Assembly: GCA_027325115.1 (NCBI GenBank)
Contig: DAHWFG010000523.1
Location: 1-14,617 of the forward strand
Length of the DNA stretch: 14,617 nt
Direction: 5' to 3'
Source of the DNA: JAKBCQ01 sp021807585
GTDB taxonomy: Bacteria > Planctomycetota > Planctomycetia > Isosphaerales > Isosphaeraceae
Shown: positions 1-6,483 of the stretch, piece by piece
How positions within the stretch are numbered: position 1 is the stretch's first letter
How the letters are laid out: every line of letters begins with the position of its first letter
Notes under the pieces: generated by a model
Database searches by the model: none
Told to the model about the DNA's origin: nothing
What the model saw: the letters and a program-made list of their open reading frames with translations, nothing else
Translations under genes and position numbers: made by a program

Positions 1-2
1 TG

Positions 3-605
3 AGCGCTCCCGAGGTTCTTGATCTCACCGGCGAATCCGCCGCGACCAAGGCGCTGTACGGCCTCGACGATCCTGTCACCGAGGATTTCGGCCGGAATTG
101 CCTGATTACTCGCCGGCTCCTCGAACGGGGCGTGCGGTTCGTCCAGGTGTGGAGCGGCGCCGACAACGGCTTTCCCAGGCGCAATTGGGATTCACATGAA
201 GACATCGAGCGCGATCACCGGATGATGGCGCGAAGCATGGACAAGCCCGCCGCGGCGCTCCTGGTCGATCTCAAGTCGCGCGGGCTTCTCGACGACACGA
301 TCGTCCTCTGGACGACCGAGTTCGGCAGGATGCCGTGCGGCCAAGGCGGCAAGGGGCGCGATCACAACCCGAGCGCGTTCACGTCGTGGCTCGCGGGAGG
401 CGGTATCAAGGGGGGAATCAGCTACGGATCGAGCGATCCCTGGTCGTTCCGCGTCGCCGAGAATCCCGTGTACTGTTACGACCAACACGCCACAATCCTC
501 CACCTGCTCGGCGTGGATCACGAACGCCTCACATTCCGGCACAACGGAATCGATCGCCGGCTCACCGACGTTCACGGCAAAGTCGTCGCCGAACTGCTTT
601 CCTGA
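3..605 (+). CDS. DUF1501 domain protein, C-terminal part (5' end outside window)
   Basis: The last 200 residues of a DUF1501 protein, reading in from the window edge; the first complete codon is at base 3. DUF1501 proteins have an alkaline-phosphatase/sulfatase-like fold, are usually exported by a Tat signal, and in Planctomycetes often sit beside DUF1549/DUF1553 cytochrome-type genes. Their biochemical role is not firmly known. Family signatures seen here are YGLDDPVTEDFGRNCL, GVRFVQVW, WDSHEDI, TTEFGRMP, GGKGRDHNPSAF, LAGGGIKGG, and near the end HATILHLLGVDH and DRRLTDVHG. The last block is the usual C-terminus, so the end is intact (TGA 603-605). It is separated from the catabolic cluster by a terminator and about 450 bases, so it is probably not part of it. 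The N-terminus and any signal peptide cannot be seen. Confidence 0.93.
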   Translation, partial: SAPEVLDLTGESAATKALYGLDDPVTEDFGRNCLITRRLLERGVRFVQVWSGADNGFPRRNWDSHEDIERDHRMMARSMDKPAAALLVDLKSRGLLDDTIVLWTTEFGRMPCGQGGKGRDHNPSAFTSWLAGGGIKGGISYGSSDPWSFRVAENPVYCYDQHATILHLLGVDHERLTFRHNGIDRRLTDVHGKVVAELLS

Positions 606-642
606 ATCGATCGACCATTCATTTAAGCGAGTCGACTCGATT

Positions 643-671
643 GGGCCGCGTCGGCGGTCCTTCTTATATTT
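643..671 (+). terminator. Rho-independent terminator after the DUF1501 gene
   Basis: A 7-bp stem, GGGCCGC (643-649) with GCGGTCC (654-660), closes a GTCG tetraloop; one pair is G-U. The T-rich tract TTCTTATATTT follows directly. It lies 38 bases after the DUF1501 stop codon. The reverse strand lacks a T tract after the stem, so it should work in the + direction only. Confidence 0.8.
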
Positions 672-719
672 ACAATTCATCGTATGTTAGATAACCGCCC
701 CGTTCGCGACCGCGACGGA

Positions 720-755
720 CGGCTTGAGGTCGGTGCGTCGACGCGTGCCAAGCCG
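720..755. repeat. Compound inverted repeat in the intergenic region
   Basis: CGGCTTG (720-726) is perfectly complementary to CAAGCCG (749-755). Inside lies a second palindrome, GCGTCGACGC (735-744). No T tract follows on the + side, so it is not a terminator. It could be an operator or part of a small RNA. A TATACT-like -10 element lies just downstream on the - strand (complement of about 773-778), but its -35 (TTTATT) is weak. Function unknown. Confidence 0.4.
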
Positions 756-898
756 CGCCGAATCTCTCAAGTATACGCGGTATTCAGATTGTAATAAACG
801 CCGCGACTCCTCAATGATTGGAAAGACGAATCGGGATCATTCGCCGCGCCGATTCGGCGGACTCGCGTGAGAAAAACTTGGTCGACGGTGCTCGGCCA

Positions 899-927
899 TT
901 GAAATCCTCCGGAATACGCTGTATACT
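899..927 (+). promoter_or_regulatory. Predicted sigma70-type promoter of the catabolic cluster
   Basis: A TTGAAA -35 box (899-904) and TATACT -10 box (922-927) are separated by exactly 17 bases. Each box matches the housekeeping consensus at five of six positions. Transcription would start near 934 and give a leader of about 124 bases before the ATG at 1058. It is the best promoter match I see in the window and points into the gene cluster. Planctomycete promoters are less well mapped than those of E. coli, so this rests on consensus alone. Confidence 0.6.
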
Positions 928-988
928 GAGAGACGTTCGATGCCCAATGCGCAAACCCACGCCGCCGATTGGCGAAGTCGGGGTCGTT

Positions 989-1023
989 CGGCGGCGACGC
1001 GGTTGATCCGATTCGCCGCGCCG
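989..1023 (+). other. Predicted hairpin in the operon leader
   Basis: CGGCG (989-993) can pair with CGCCG (1019-1023), and GCGA (994-997) with TCGC (1013-1016), leaving a 2-base bulge (1017-1018) and a loop that may pair GG with CC. A smaller CGCC-GATT-GGCG hairpin lies at 963-974. Both are in the leader predicted from the 899-927 promoter. No known riboswitch class is recognisable, and GC-rich DNA folds easily, so the support is modest. Confidence 0.3.
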
Positions 1024-1044
1024 TAACTCTCAATCGATCGATGT

Positions 1045-1050
1045 AAGGAG
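1045..1050 (+). promoter_or_regulatory. Strong Shine-Dalgarno (AAGGAG) of the 49-codon ORF
   Basis: AAGGAG lies 7 bases before the ATG at 1058, the ideal spacing and among the strongest ribosome binding sites in the window. It is the main reason for calling the short ORF that follows. It could also load ribosomes that then reinitiate at the overlapping ATG at 1204. Confidence 0.6.
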
Positions 1051-1057
1051 TCTCCGT

Positions 1058-1207
1058 ATGCACGAAACGCCGATAGACATAAAGGGGACTACAATTGATT
1101 TGCCATTTATTTCGCGGGCGATGGGAGGGTTCGTCGGAGGCGCGGATTATCAATCGGCCGCGACCGCCGCGAGTCTCCCCGGTCGATCGAGAAAAAGGGA
1201 AATATGA
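1058..1207 (+). CDS. Small ORF (49 aa), candidate leader peptide coupled to the SGNH hydrolase
   Basis: ATG at 1058 follows the strong AAGGAG site, and the TGA at 1205-1207 overlaps the ATG at 1204 of the next gene in an ATGA junction, the classic layout for translational coupling. The peptide begins MHETPIDIKGTTIDL and ends in a basic tail, SRKRE. It has no signal peptide, no membrane segment and no motif I recognise. Third-position GC is only about 54% by my count (26 of 48 codons), lower than seems typical of the neighbouring genes, so codon use does not argue for a conserved protein. It may be a leader whose translation controls the operon, or a chance ORF made plausible by its ribosome site. 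The start and stop context is the only real support. Confidence 0.42.
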   Translation: MHETPIDIKGTTIDLPFISRAMGGFVGGADYQSAATAASLPGRSRKREI

Positions 1208-2364
1208 TGAGGCTCGGGATTATCGCCCTTGGGGGAACGATCGTCTTGTGCGCGGCTCTTTCGGTGCGTCCGGGCGCGAAATCGACGGCCGCTGAACCGA
1301 TCGCGTCGGGGAGAGCGATCGTGCCGATCGATCGCCCCCTCATTTTACTAGCGCCTTATGTTTGGATTCGCCAAGGCGAGGGTTCCGCGGCGCGAGCCGA
1401 GGCTGTGACTCCGGGCGCGTACATCAAAGCGAGTTTTCGCGATAGCGCGACGATCGATTTGGTCGTCGACGGCACGGCCAACCGCGGCTGCGGGGTCGAG
1501 TCGCTGCCGGTTATCGAATATTCGATCGACGACGGCGAGTTTCACATTGTTCGACTCAAAACGACCGAAGCGATTTATCCTCTCCGGCTCGCGTCCGGGC
1601 TCGATGTCCGAGCGACTCATCATCTTGAGATGATTTTTCGTGCAGCCGATTTAACGCGGAATCGTTGGCGAGCGTCGACGGCGCGTCTTCGCGTCGCGGG
1701 GTTCGATCTCGATCAGGGAGGCTCGGTCGCGCCCACGCCGGCTTTTCCCAAGCGTGCGCTCGCGTTCGGCGATTCGATCACCGAGGGGGTCGGAGTCGAC
1801 GGCTTGTTCACATCATGGCAATCTTTGGATGTGAATAATGCTCGCGCAACCTGGTTTCCGATCGTCGCTTCCGCGCTCGGATGCGAATACGGTCAATTCG
1901 GCTCGGGGGGGTTGGGAATGACCCGCGAACTCGAGATCCCTCCGCTCTCTCGAATCTGGGATCGGTACGACGCGACGACCTCTCGACTGATCGAAGGGAA
2001 GCTCACCCCCGAGCCCGATTACATCTTTTGCTGCCTGGGAACCAATGATTATGAAAAGGATATTACCAATGATTATATCAATTGGTTGAGCGCCATGCGC
2101 GGGGCTTGTCCTCGAACCTTGTTTTTTTGCATTCCGCCTCCTTTGGGAGTGCATCGAGGCGAGGTGGACGCCGCGGTCGCGGCCCGTCGAAAAGCCGGCG
2201 ATACGAACGTCCACTTGATCGCGGTCGACGAGTTGAATTCGGCTTTCCGCGTCGGACGCGGCGCCACGCGGTTGGCGCACGACGGCGTTCATCCCTCGGC
2301 GTACGGCCAGGCGATCGTCGCCGCATCGATCGCCGTTAAAGTTCAAAGGATCTTGAACCGATAA
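1204..2364 (+). CDS. Exported SGNH/GDSL hydrolase (probable carbohydrate esterase)
   Basis: A 386-residue SGNH hydrolase, likely removing acyl groups such as acetyl from glycans outside the cytoplasm. Residues 1-30 look like a signal peptide (MMRLGIIALGGTIVLCAALS). Residues 35-165 form a probable beta-sandwich like the N-terminal domain of CE2-type esterases. The SGNH domain follows: FGDSITEGVG with nucleophile Ser191, FGSGGLGM (block II Gly), LGTNDYE with Asn281, and DGVHPS with Asp360 and His363. All four blocks are intact. ATG 1204 overlaps the stop of the preceding small ORF, and AAAAAGGGA lies upstream; ATG 1207, next in frame, is an alternative start. It is the first clear gene after the 899-927 promoter. 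Placement beside a GH36 enzyme suggests work on decorated oligosaccharides. The substrate cannot be read from the sequence. Confidence 0.88.
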   Translation: MMRLGIIALGGTIVLCAALSVRPGAKSTAAEPIASGRAIVPIDRPLILLAPYVWIRQGEGSAARAEAVTPGAYIKASFRDSATIDLVVDGTANRGCGVESLPVIEYSIDDGEFHIVRLKTTEAIYPLRLASGLDVRATHHLEMIFRAADLTRNRWRASTARLRVAGFDLDQGGSVAPTPAFPKRALAFGDSITEGVGVDGLFTSWQSLDVNNARATWFPIVASALGCEYGQFGSGGLGMTRELEIPPLSRIWDRYDATTSRLIEGKLTPEPDYIFCCLGTNDYEKDITNDYINWLSAMRGACPRTLFFCIPPPLGVHRGEVDAAVAARRKAGDTNVHLIAVDELNSAFRVGRGATRLAHDGVHPSAYGQAIVAASIAVKVQRILNR

Positions 2365-2488
2365 CGCACCCGCGATCGAGCGCGATTCGTCGCCTCATAG
2401 ATTACCGATCGATTATACGTTGTTTTTTGATGATTTTTTACGATTTGATACGAGATTCCCAGGCGCCTTGAATGGGGACCCCTTCGCC
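2365..2488 (+). other. AT-rich spacer before the 2-hydroxyacid dehydrogenase
   Basis: A 124-base gap. A weak 4-bp hairpin (CGCG 2371-2374 with CGCG 2381-2384) is not followed by a T tract. Two T-runs, around 2423-2428 and 2434-2439, have no stable stem before them, so I do not call a terminator. TATACG at 2414-2419 resembles a -10 box but has no -35 at the right distance. The following gene's frame stays open back to TTG 2420, but that extension has no ribosome site or family similarity. Confidence 0.4.
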
Positions 2489-3451
2489 ATGAAACGAGTC
2501 GTCGTGACCGATCATTCGTTCGATCCGCTCGACGTCGAGGAGGCGATCCTCGCTCCGCTCGGCTGCGTGATCGACTCGCGGCAATGTCGCTCGGTCGAGG
2601 ATTTGCTTTCCGTCGTCGCCGAAGCCGACGCGGTGATCACGCAGTTCGCCCCGGTGAACTCCGAGGTGATCGCCGCGATGCGGCGCGCTCGCGTCATCGT
2701 TCGATACGGAATCGGCGTCGACAACGTCGATCTCGACGCGGCGCGAGAGCGGGGTGTTTCCGTTTGCAACGTGCCTGATTACTGTATCGACGAGGTCGCC
2801 GATCAGACGCTCGCGTTTATACTCGCATCAACACGCCAGGTTGTCTCGAATTGTCTGGGGGTTCGTCACGGCGAATGGAAACTTGCGGTTCCGCTCGCTT
2901 CGATGCGTACGCTCCGCGATCTGACGGTCGGGATCGTCGGCTGCGGACGGATCGGCCGCGAGGTGATTCACAGGCTGATCCCGTTTAAATGTCGCGTCGT
3001 CGCGTTCGACCCGGCGGTCTCGCCCCACGAAATAGCCGCGACCGGGGCGACCCCGCTCGATTTCGATCGGCTCGTCGCCGACGTCGACGTCTTGTCGTTG
3101 CACTGTCCAAGCACGCCCCGCACTCGTCGCATGATCAATCGCGCCGTTATTCATCGGATGAGACCCGGGGTCGTATTGATCAACGTCGCCCGCGGCGATC
3201 TGATCGAAACCGAGGCGATGATTGAAGCGTTGAAGTCGGGCCGAGTCTCCGCCGCGGCGCTCGACGTTTGCGATCCCGAGCCGATTCCCCCGGACAACCC
3301 CTTGCTCGCAATGGAGAACGTGATCGTCGCGTCGCACATCGCCTCGGCTTCGGTGAAAGCCGTCCGCAGGCTGCGCGAAAGCGCGGCCGAAACCGTCGCC
3401 ATGTCGATCCGCGGCGAACCGCTTGCCAACGTGGTTAACGGAGTGAAATAA
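2489..3451 (+). CDS. D-isomer-specific 2-hydroxyacid dehydrogenase (SerA/CtBP-like)
   Basis: A 320-residue cytoplasmic NAD(H)-dependent dehydrogenase that interconverts a 2-oxo acid and its D-2-hydroxy acid. The N-terminal catalytic domain contains VRYGIGVDNVDLDAA. The Rossmann domain has GCGRIG (Gly151, Gly153, Gly156), and an Asp ends the next strand (VVAFDP), which favours NAD over NADP. The catalytic triad is intact: Arg235 in NVARGD, Glu264 in DPEPIP and His283 in SHIAS. The size fits short phosphoglycerate or glyoxylate/hydroxypyruvate reductase relatives; the C-terminal ACT domain of long SerA proteins is absent, so it is unlikely to be the serine biosynthesis enzyme. I chose ATG 2489 because family similarity starts there (MKRVVVTDHS), with GGGGAC about 10 bases upstream. 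In this cluster it probably handles a sugar-derived acid such as hydroxypyruvate, glyoxylate or a deoxy-keto acid (inference). Confidence 0.88.
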   Translation: MKRVVVTDHSFDPLDVEEAILAPLGCVIDSRQCRSVEDLLSVVAEADAVITQFAPVNSEVIAAMRRARVIVRYGIGVDNVDLDAARERGVSVCNVPDYCIDEVADQTLAFILASTRQVVSNCLGVRHGEWKLAVPLASMRTLRDLTVGIVGCGRIGREVIHRLIPFKCRVVAFDPAVSPHEIAATGATPLDFDRLVADVDVLSLHCPSTPRTRRMINRAVIHRMRPGVVLINVARGDLIETEAMIEALKSGRVSAAALDVCDPEPIPPDNPLLAMENVIVASHIASASVKAVRRLRESAAETVAMSIRGEPLANVVNGVK

Positions 3452-3458
3452 ACAACTA

Positions 3459-3485
3459 TTACGTAACTAGTTAATTTCGATCGAA
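3459..3485. repeat. Cluster of short perfect palindromes in an AT-rich spacer
   Basis: Three perfect palindromes lie almost end to end between two genes: TTACGTAA (3459-3466), TAACTAGTTA (3464-3473) and TTCGATCGAA (3476-3485). Just after them AATTGA (3484-3489) is repeated inverted as TCAATT (3505-3510). The spacer (3452-3530) is much richer in A+T than the coding DNA. Such sites can bind dimeric regulators, and the gap could hold an internal promoter: TTGAAT at 3486 and TTTAAC at 3509 are spaced 17 bases but match poorly. Function not shown. Confidence 0.4.
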
Positions 3486-3530
3486 TTGAATACAAATATA
3501 TCGATCAATTTAACACATGAGGATTCGCCG

Positions 3531-4454
3531 ATGCCGAGACCGCTTTTTGAGGGAGTTTGCGCCTCGACCGTCACTCCGTTCGCCGCCGACGGCGGGTTGC
3601 GGCTGGAGCGTTTGGCGCCGCATATCGATTGGATCATTCGCGACGGCGCGAATGCGATCTCGCCGCTGGGAAGTTCGGGGGAATTCACGGCGCTCGAGGT
3701 CGACGATCGCAAGCGCGTACTCGACGCCGCGGTCGCGGCGAACAACGGACGCGTTCCCGTTTTGGCGGGAACGCATCATTATTCGACGCGATTGACGATC
3801 GAGCTGTCGCGGCACGCCGAGCGCGCCGGCGCCGACGCGCTCTTGATCGTCCCTCCGTATTACATGGCGCCCACCCCCGCTCAAGCGATCGAACATTACA
3901 GGCGCGTCGCCGACGCGGTCTCGATCCCGATCGTTCTCTATCATAATATTCCACTGACATCAGTTGATTTTAAAACCGAACATCTCGTTAAAATGTTCGA
4001 GGAGGGGACGATCGCCGGCGTGAAGATGTCCAATCCCGAGCCCGATCGCATCTGTGAATTGCTCCAGGCGACGGATCGACGGTTGGTCATTTACTGCGGC
4101 ATCGACACCGTCGTTTTCGAGGGGCTTTGCCACGGCGCGCACGGTTGGATCTCGGGGATTCCAAGCATGGTTCCGGGCGCGGCTCGCAAGCTCTACGACG
4201 CGATTTCGATCCGGGGCGATCTCCCCGCGGCTCGCAAACTTTGGCGCGAGATCGCTCCGCTGATGCGGCTTCAGTTTTCGGCTTATCACGCTCGAGGCGA
4301 GGGGGCGAACTGGTTCAGCGTGATGAAAGCCGCGCTCAATATGATCGGACCCGACGTCGGCGATCCCGAACCTCCGATCCTCCCCTTGCCGCGCGAATAT
4401 CGCGAGCCGCTGGCGCGTGCGCTCAAAGCTTTGGGGTACACGGTGAAAAACTGA
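3531..4454 (+). CDS. Dihydrodipicolinate synthase/KDG aldolase family protein
   Basis: A 307-residue class I lyase of the DHDPS/N-acetylneuraminate lyase family, a cytoplasmic TIM barrel that makes or breaks a C-C bond with pyruvate through a Schiff base. Key residues are present: Lys165 in AGVKMSN (Schiff base), Tyr137 in VLYHNIP, and a GSSGE motif (residues 47-51) in place of the usual GTTGE that binds the pyruvate carboxylate. Length matches the family. ATG 3531 follows TGAGGA with about 8 bases of spacing; the frame opens earlier at TTG 3486, but those extra codons look like AT-rich spacer. Placed among sugar-acid genes and far from lysine genes, it is more likely an aldolase or dehydratase for a 2-keto-3-deoxy sugar acid than DapA; this is an inference. 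Product would be pyruvate plus an aldehyde if it acts as an aldolase. Confidence 0.88.
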   Translation: MPRPLFEGVCASTVTPFAADGGLRLERLAPHIDWIIRDGANAISPLGSSGEFTALEVDDRKRVLDAAVAANNGRVPVLAGTHHYSTRLTIELSRHAERAGADALLIVPPYYMAPTPAQAIEHYRRVADAVSIPIVLYHNIPLTSVDFKTEHLVKMFEEGTIAGVKMSNPEPDRICELLQATDRRLVIYCGIDTVVFEGLCHGAHGWISGIPSMVPGAARKLYDAISIRGDLPAARKLWREIAPLMRLQFSAYHARGEGANWFSVMKAALNMIGPDVGDPEPPILPLPREYREPLARALKALGYTVKN

Positions 4455-4479
4455 AAGACTAAAGAGGAATTACAACAGT

Positions 4480-5571
4480 ATGCGTATTCAGATCGACGAT
4501 TTAAAACGCTTTTGCGTGATTGCGCTGGAAACGGTCGGCGTGAGTGGAATCGACGCGGCGACGACCGCCGACGCGCTGACGACCGCGGACGCGTGGGGGA
4601 TTTTCACGCACGGTACGAAGCTGCTGGCGGGTTATCTTCCGCGGCTCCGCGCGGGAGGATGGAACGCGAAGGGAACGCCGCGCGTCGACGGCGAAGGCCC
4701 CGCCTGGTCGATCGTCGACGGCGACCACGCTCTTGGACAGGTCGGCGGCGTGTTTGCGATGCGGCGAGCGATCGCGATCTCTCGCAATTCGGGTCTTGCA
4801 TATGTTGGTTTAAAAAACACGGGACATATCGGCGCGGCGGGGTATTTCGCGTCGCTCGCGGCGAGCGAAGGGATGATCGGCGTGGCGATGGGAAACGACA
4901 TCCCGAGCGTGGCGGCGCCGAACTCGCGCGGCGCGGTCCTTGGGAGCAACCCGATCGCGTATGCGATCCCCGCGGGCGAGCGCGACCCGATCCTTCTCGA
5001 TATGGCGACCGCCGCGGTCGCCGGAGGCAAGGTGTATGCGGCGTGGCAGCGGGGCGAGCCGATCCCACCCACGTGGATCGTCGGACCCGACGGCAAACCG
5101 ACGACCGACGGATCCTTGTATCCCGGTCACGCGGCGCTCGCTCCGATGGCGGGACACAAGGGTTTCGGTCTGGGGCTGCTCGTGGAAACGCTTGCCGGCT
5201 TGCTCACATGCGGCGCTGTTACTTGGCAAGTGGGAAGCTGGCTCTTCGACGATCGGGCGCTGCCGACGCACCACAACGCCGCGTTTGTGGCGATCGACGT
5301 CGCGGCGATCGCTCCCCGCGACGAATTCTCGACTCGCGTCGACGCGCTCATCGACGAGATTCACGCGGCGCCCAAAGCCGAAGGCGCCGACCGGATTTTC
5401 GTTCCGGGCGAGATGGAATGGGAGCGCCGGCGAAAAGCGCTCGCCGAAGGAATCGATCTCCCCTCGGACGTCCGCGACAAGTTACAATCGATTGCGAAAG
5501 ATCTACACTTAAGTGATTTATGGATCGACGAAATCGACGTCGATCATTCCTCTAAAAGGGATCTATCGTGA
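4480..5571 (+). CDS. Ldh2-family malate/L-lactate/ureidoglycolate-type dehydrogenase
   Basis: A 363-residue NAD(P)-dependent oxidoreductase of the Ldh_2 family (malate, L-sulfolactate, ureidoglycolate and 2,3-diketo-L-gulonate dehydrogenases), which has its own fold and not the Rossmann type. Landmarks: DAWGIFTHGTK with the catalytic-type His44, GHIGAAGYF, LGSNPIAYAIP, DMATAAVAGGKVY, PMAGHKGFGLGLLVETLAG and the C-terminal VPGEMEWERR. Start ATG 4480 has AGAGGA about 11 bases upstream and lies 25 bases after the aldolase stop. Its last codons overlap the next gene by 4 bases (GTGA). The position between the aldolase and the FAH-type hydrolase suggests oxidation of a 2-hydroxy acid, or of a sugar acid, in the same pathway; L-lactate released by an FAH-type cleavage would be one attractive substrate (inference). 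The substrate class cannot be assigned from sequence. Confidence 0.88.
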   Translation: MRIQIDDLKRFCVIALETVGVSGIDAATTADALTTADAWGIFTHGTKLLAGYLPRLRAGGWNAKGTPRVDGEGPAWSIVDGDHALGQVGGVFAMRRAIAISRNSGLAYVGLKNTGHIGAAGYFASLAASEGMIGVAMGNDIPSVAAPNSRGAVLGSNPIAYAIPAGERDPILLDMATAAVAGGKVYAAWQRGEPIPPTWIVGPDGKPTTDGSLYPGHAALAPMAGHKGFGLGLLVETLAGLLTCGAVTWQVGSWLFDDRALPTHHNAAFVAIDVAAIAPRDEFSTRVDALIDEIHAAPKAEGADRIFVPGEMEWERRRKALAEGIDLPSDVRDKLQSIAKDLHLSDLWIDEIDVDHSSKRDLS

Positions 5572-6374
5572 AGATTATACGATTTATTGACGAGGCTGGG
5601 ACGACTCGGTTCGGCGCGGTCCATGCGGACGGCGGCGCCACCGCGATCGAGGGGGATCTATACGGCGAATTCCGCGATTCGGGGCGGAGCGTCGCGGTCA
5701 AGAAACTTCTCGCGCCGATCGATCCCGTCGCGATCCTTTGCATCGGACTGAATTACCGGCGTCACGCCGAGGAGGGGAAGCAACCGATCCCCGAGCATCC
5801 CGTGCTGTTCATGAAATCGACGTCGTCGGTGCAGAACCCGGGCGACCCGATCACGCTGCCGCGGCGGTTGCGGAGCGACGCGGTCGATTACGAATGCGAG
5901 CTCGCCGTCGTGATCGGCAAATCCTGCAAGAATGTCGATCGTTCGAGGGCGCTCGATTACGTCCTAGGATATACGTGCGCTAATGACGTGAGCGCGCGTG
6001 ATTGGCAGATGAAAAAAGGGGGCGGGCAATGGTGCCGCGGCAAAACCTTCGACACGTTCTGTCCGCTCGGCCCGCGGCTCGTGACCAAAGACGAGATGGC
6101 GAATCCAAATGCGCTTTCGATCAAAACGATCCTCAACGGTGACGTTATGCAGGATTGGAACACGAACGACATGATCTTCGACGTTCCGACCTTGATCGAA
6201 TTTTTGAGCGGGAGCACGACGCTCCTTCCCGGCACGGTGATTTTGACGGGAACGCCGCACGGAGTCGGCGGGGCGCGCAATCCCCCCGTGTTCCTCAAGC
6301 CCGGCGACGAGATCACGATCGAGATCGAAGGGATCGGCGCGCTCTCGAATCACGTCGCCGCAGAAATGATTTAG
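5568..6374 (+). CDS. Fumarylacetoacetate hydrolase family protein
   Basis: A 268-residue FAH-superfamily enzyme, probably cytoplasmic, which hydrolyses or decarboxylates a diketo acid using a divalent metal. Metal ligands fit the family: Glu109 and Glu111 in YECELAVVIGK and Asp140 in ANDVSARDWQ, with the normal 29-residue spacing. Other blocks are LCIGLNYRRHAEE, PVLFMKSTSSV, GKTFDTFCPLGP, LTGTPHGVGG and LKPGDEITIEIEGIG. Start is GTG 5568, which overlaps the upstream stop TGA 5569-5571; AAAAGGG at 5554-5560 gives a 7-base spacing, and family similarity begins at once. Relatives include FAHD1-type acylpyruvases and 2,4-diketo-3-deoxy-L-fuconate or -rhamnonate hydrolases. The latter fit a deoxysugar pathway giving pyruvate plus lactate, and the Ldh2-type gene before it would then make sense. 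That assignment is inference. Confidence 0.9.
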   Translation: MKIIRFIDEAGTTRFGAVHADGGATAIEGDLYGEFRDSGRSVAVKKLLAPIDPVAILCIGLNYRRHAEEGKQPIPEHPVLFMKSTSSVQNPGDPITLPRRLRSDAVDYECELAVVIGKSCKNVDRSRALDYVLGYTCANDVSARDWQMKKGGGQWCRGKTFDTFCPLGPRLVTKDEMANPNALSIKTILNGDVMQDWNTNDMIFDVPTLIEFLSGSTTLLPGTVILTGTPHGVGGARNPPVFLKPGDEITIEIEGIGALSNHVAAEMI

Positions 6375-6483
6375 ATATCTATGTTATGTTGAATGATGAG
6401 CGTGACTAGTTCGGTATTGATTGATGAACGTCGAGGCGCGGCGAAGACGCGTCATGATCGGCGCGATCAAGGCGGGTCTGAAA

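Larger units (their letters stand above)
606..1057 (+). other. Intergenic region with terminator, inverted repeats, promoter and operon leader
   Basis: This 452-base gap has no convincing protein gene longer than 30 codons on either strand. It contains a 12-bp perfect palindrome, CGAGTCGACTCG (628-639), and then an intrinsic terminator for the DUF1501 gene (643-671). A compound inverted repeat follows (720-755), then a sigma70-like promoter (899-927). The leader between about 934 and 1057 can fold into at least two hairpins (963-974 and 989-1023) and ends in a strong Shine-Dalgarno at 1045-1050. The order terminator, promoter, leader marks the boundary between the DUF1501 unit and the catabolic operon. 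Confidence 0.7.

Noticed and set aside
940..1026. A 28-codon ORF (MPNAQTHAADW...) just after the predicted promoter
   Set aside because: With a transcription start near 934 it would have only about 5 leader bases. The upstream GAGAG would then be outside the mRNA, and the peptide has no recognisable feature.
767..1153. 128-codon open frame on the - strand across the intergenic region
   Set aside because: It has no good ribosome site, no family similarity, and runs through the promoter and leader of the + strand operon. Open frames of this size on the reverse strand are common in this GC-rich DNA.
2365..2440. Possible terminator after the SGNH hydrolase (T-runs around 2423-2439)
   Set aside because: The only nearby stem is 4 bp (2371-2374 with 2381-2384), about 38 bases before the T-run, so it lacks the stem-then-T arrangement.
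2420..2488. Upstream TTG start that would add 23 residues to the 2-hydroxyacid dehydrogenase
   Set aside because: The added residues come from AT-rich spacer and lack family similarity, while ATG 2489 begins the expected first strand. The same reasoning excludes TTG 3486, TTG 6421 and TTG 8468 for later genes.
3531..4454. Calling the aldolase gene dapA
   Set aside because: The family has several activities with the same catalytic Lys/Tyr; GSSGE replaces GTTGE, and the surroundings are sugar-acid catabolism, not lysine synthesis.
4632..5096. Long antisense open frames inside the Ldh2-type gene and similar ones in other genes
   Set aside because: They are shadows of strongly biased, GC-rich coding sequence on the + strand, rich in Arg/Ser/Pro, with no recognisable domain.
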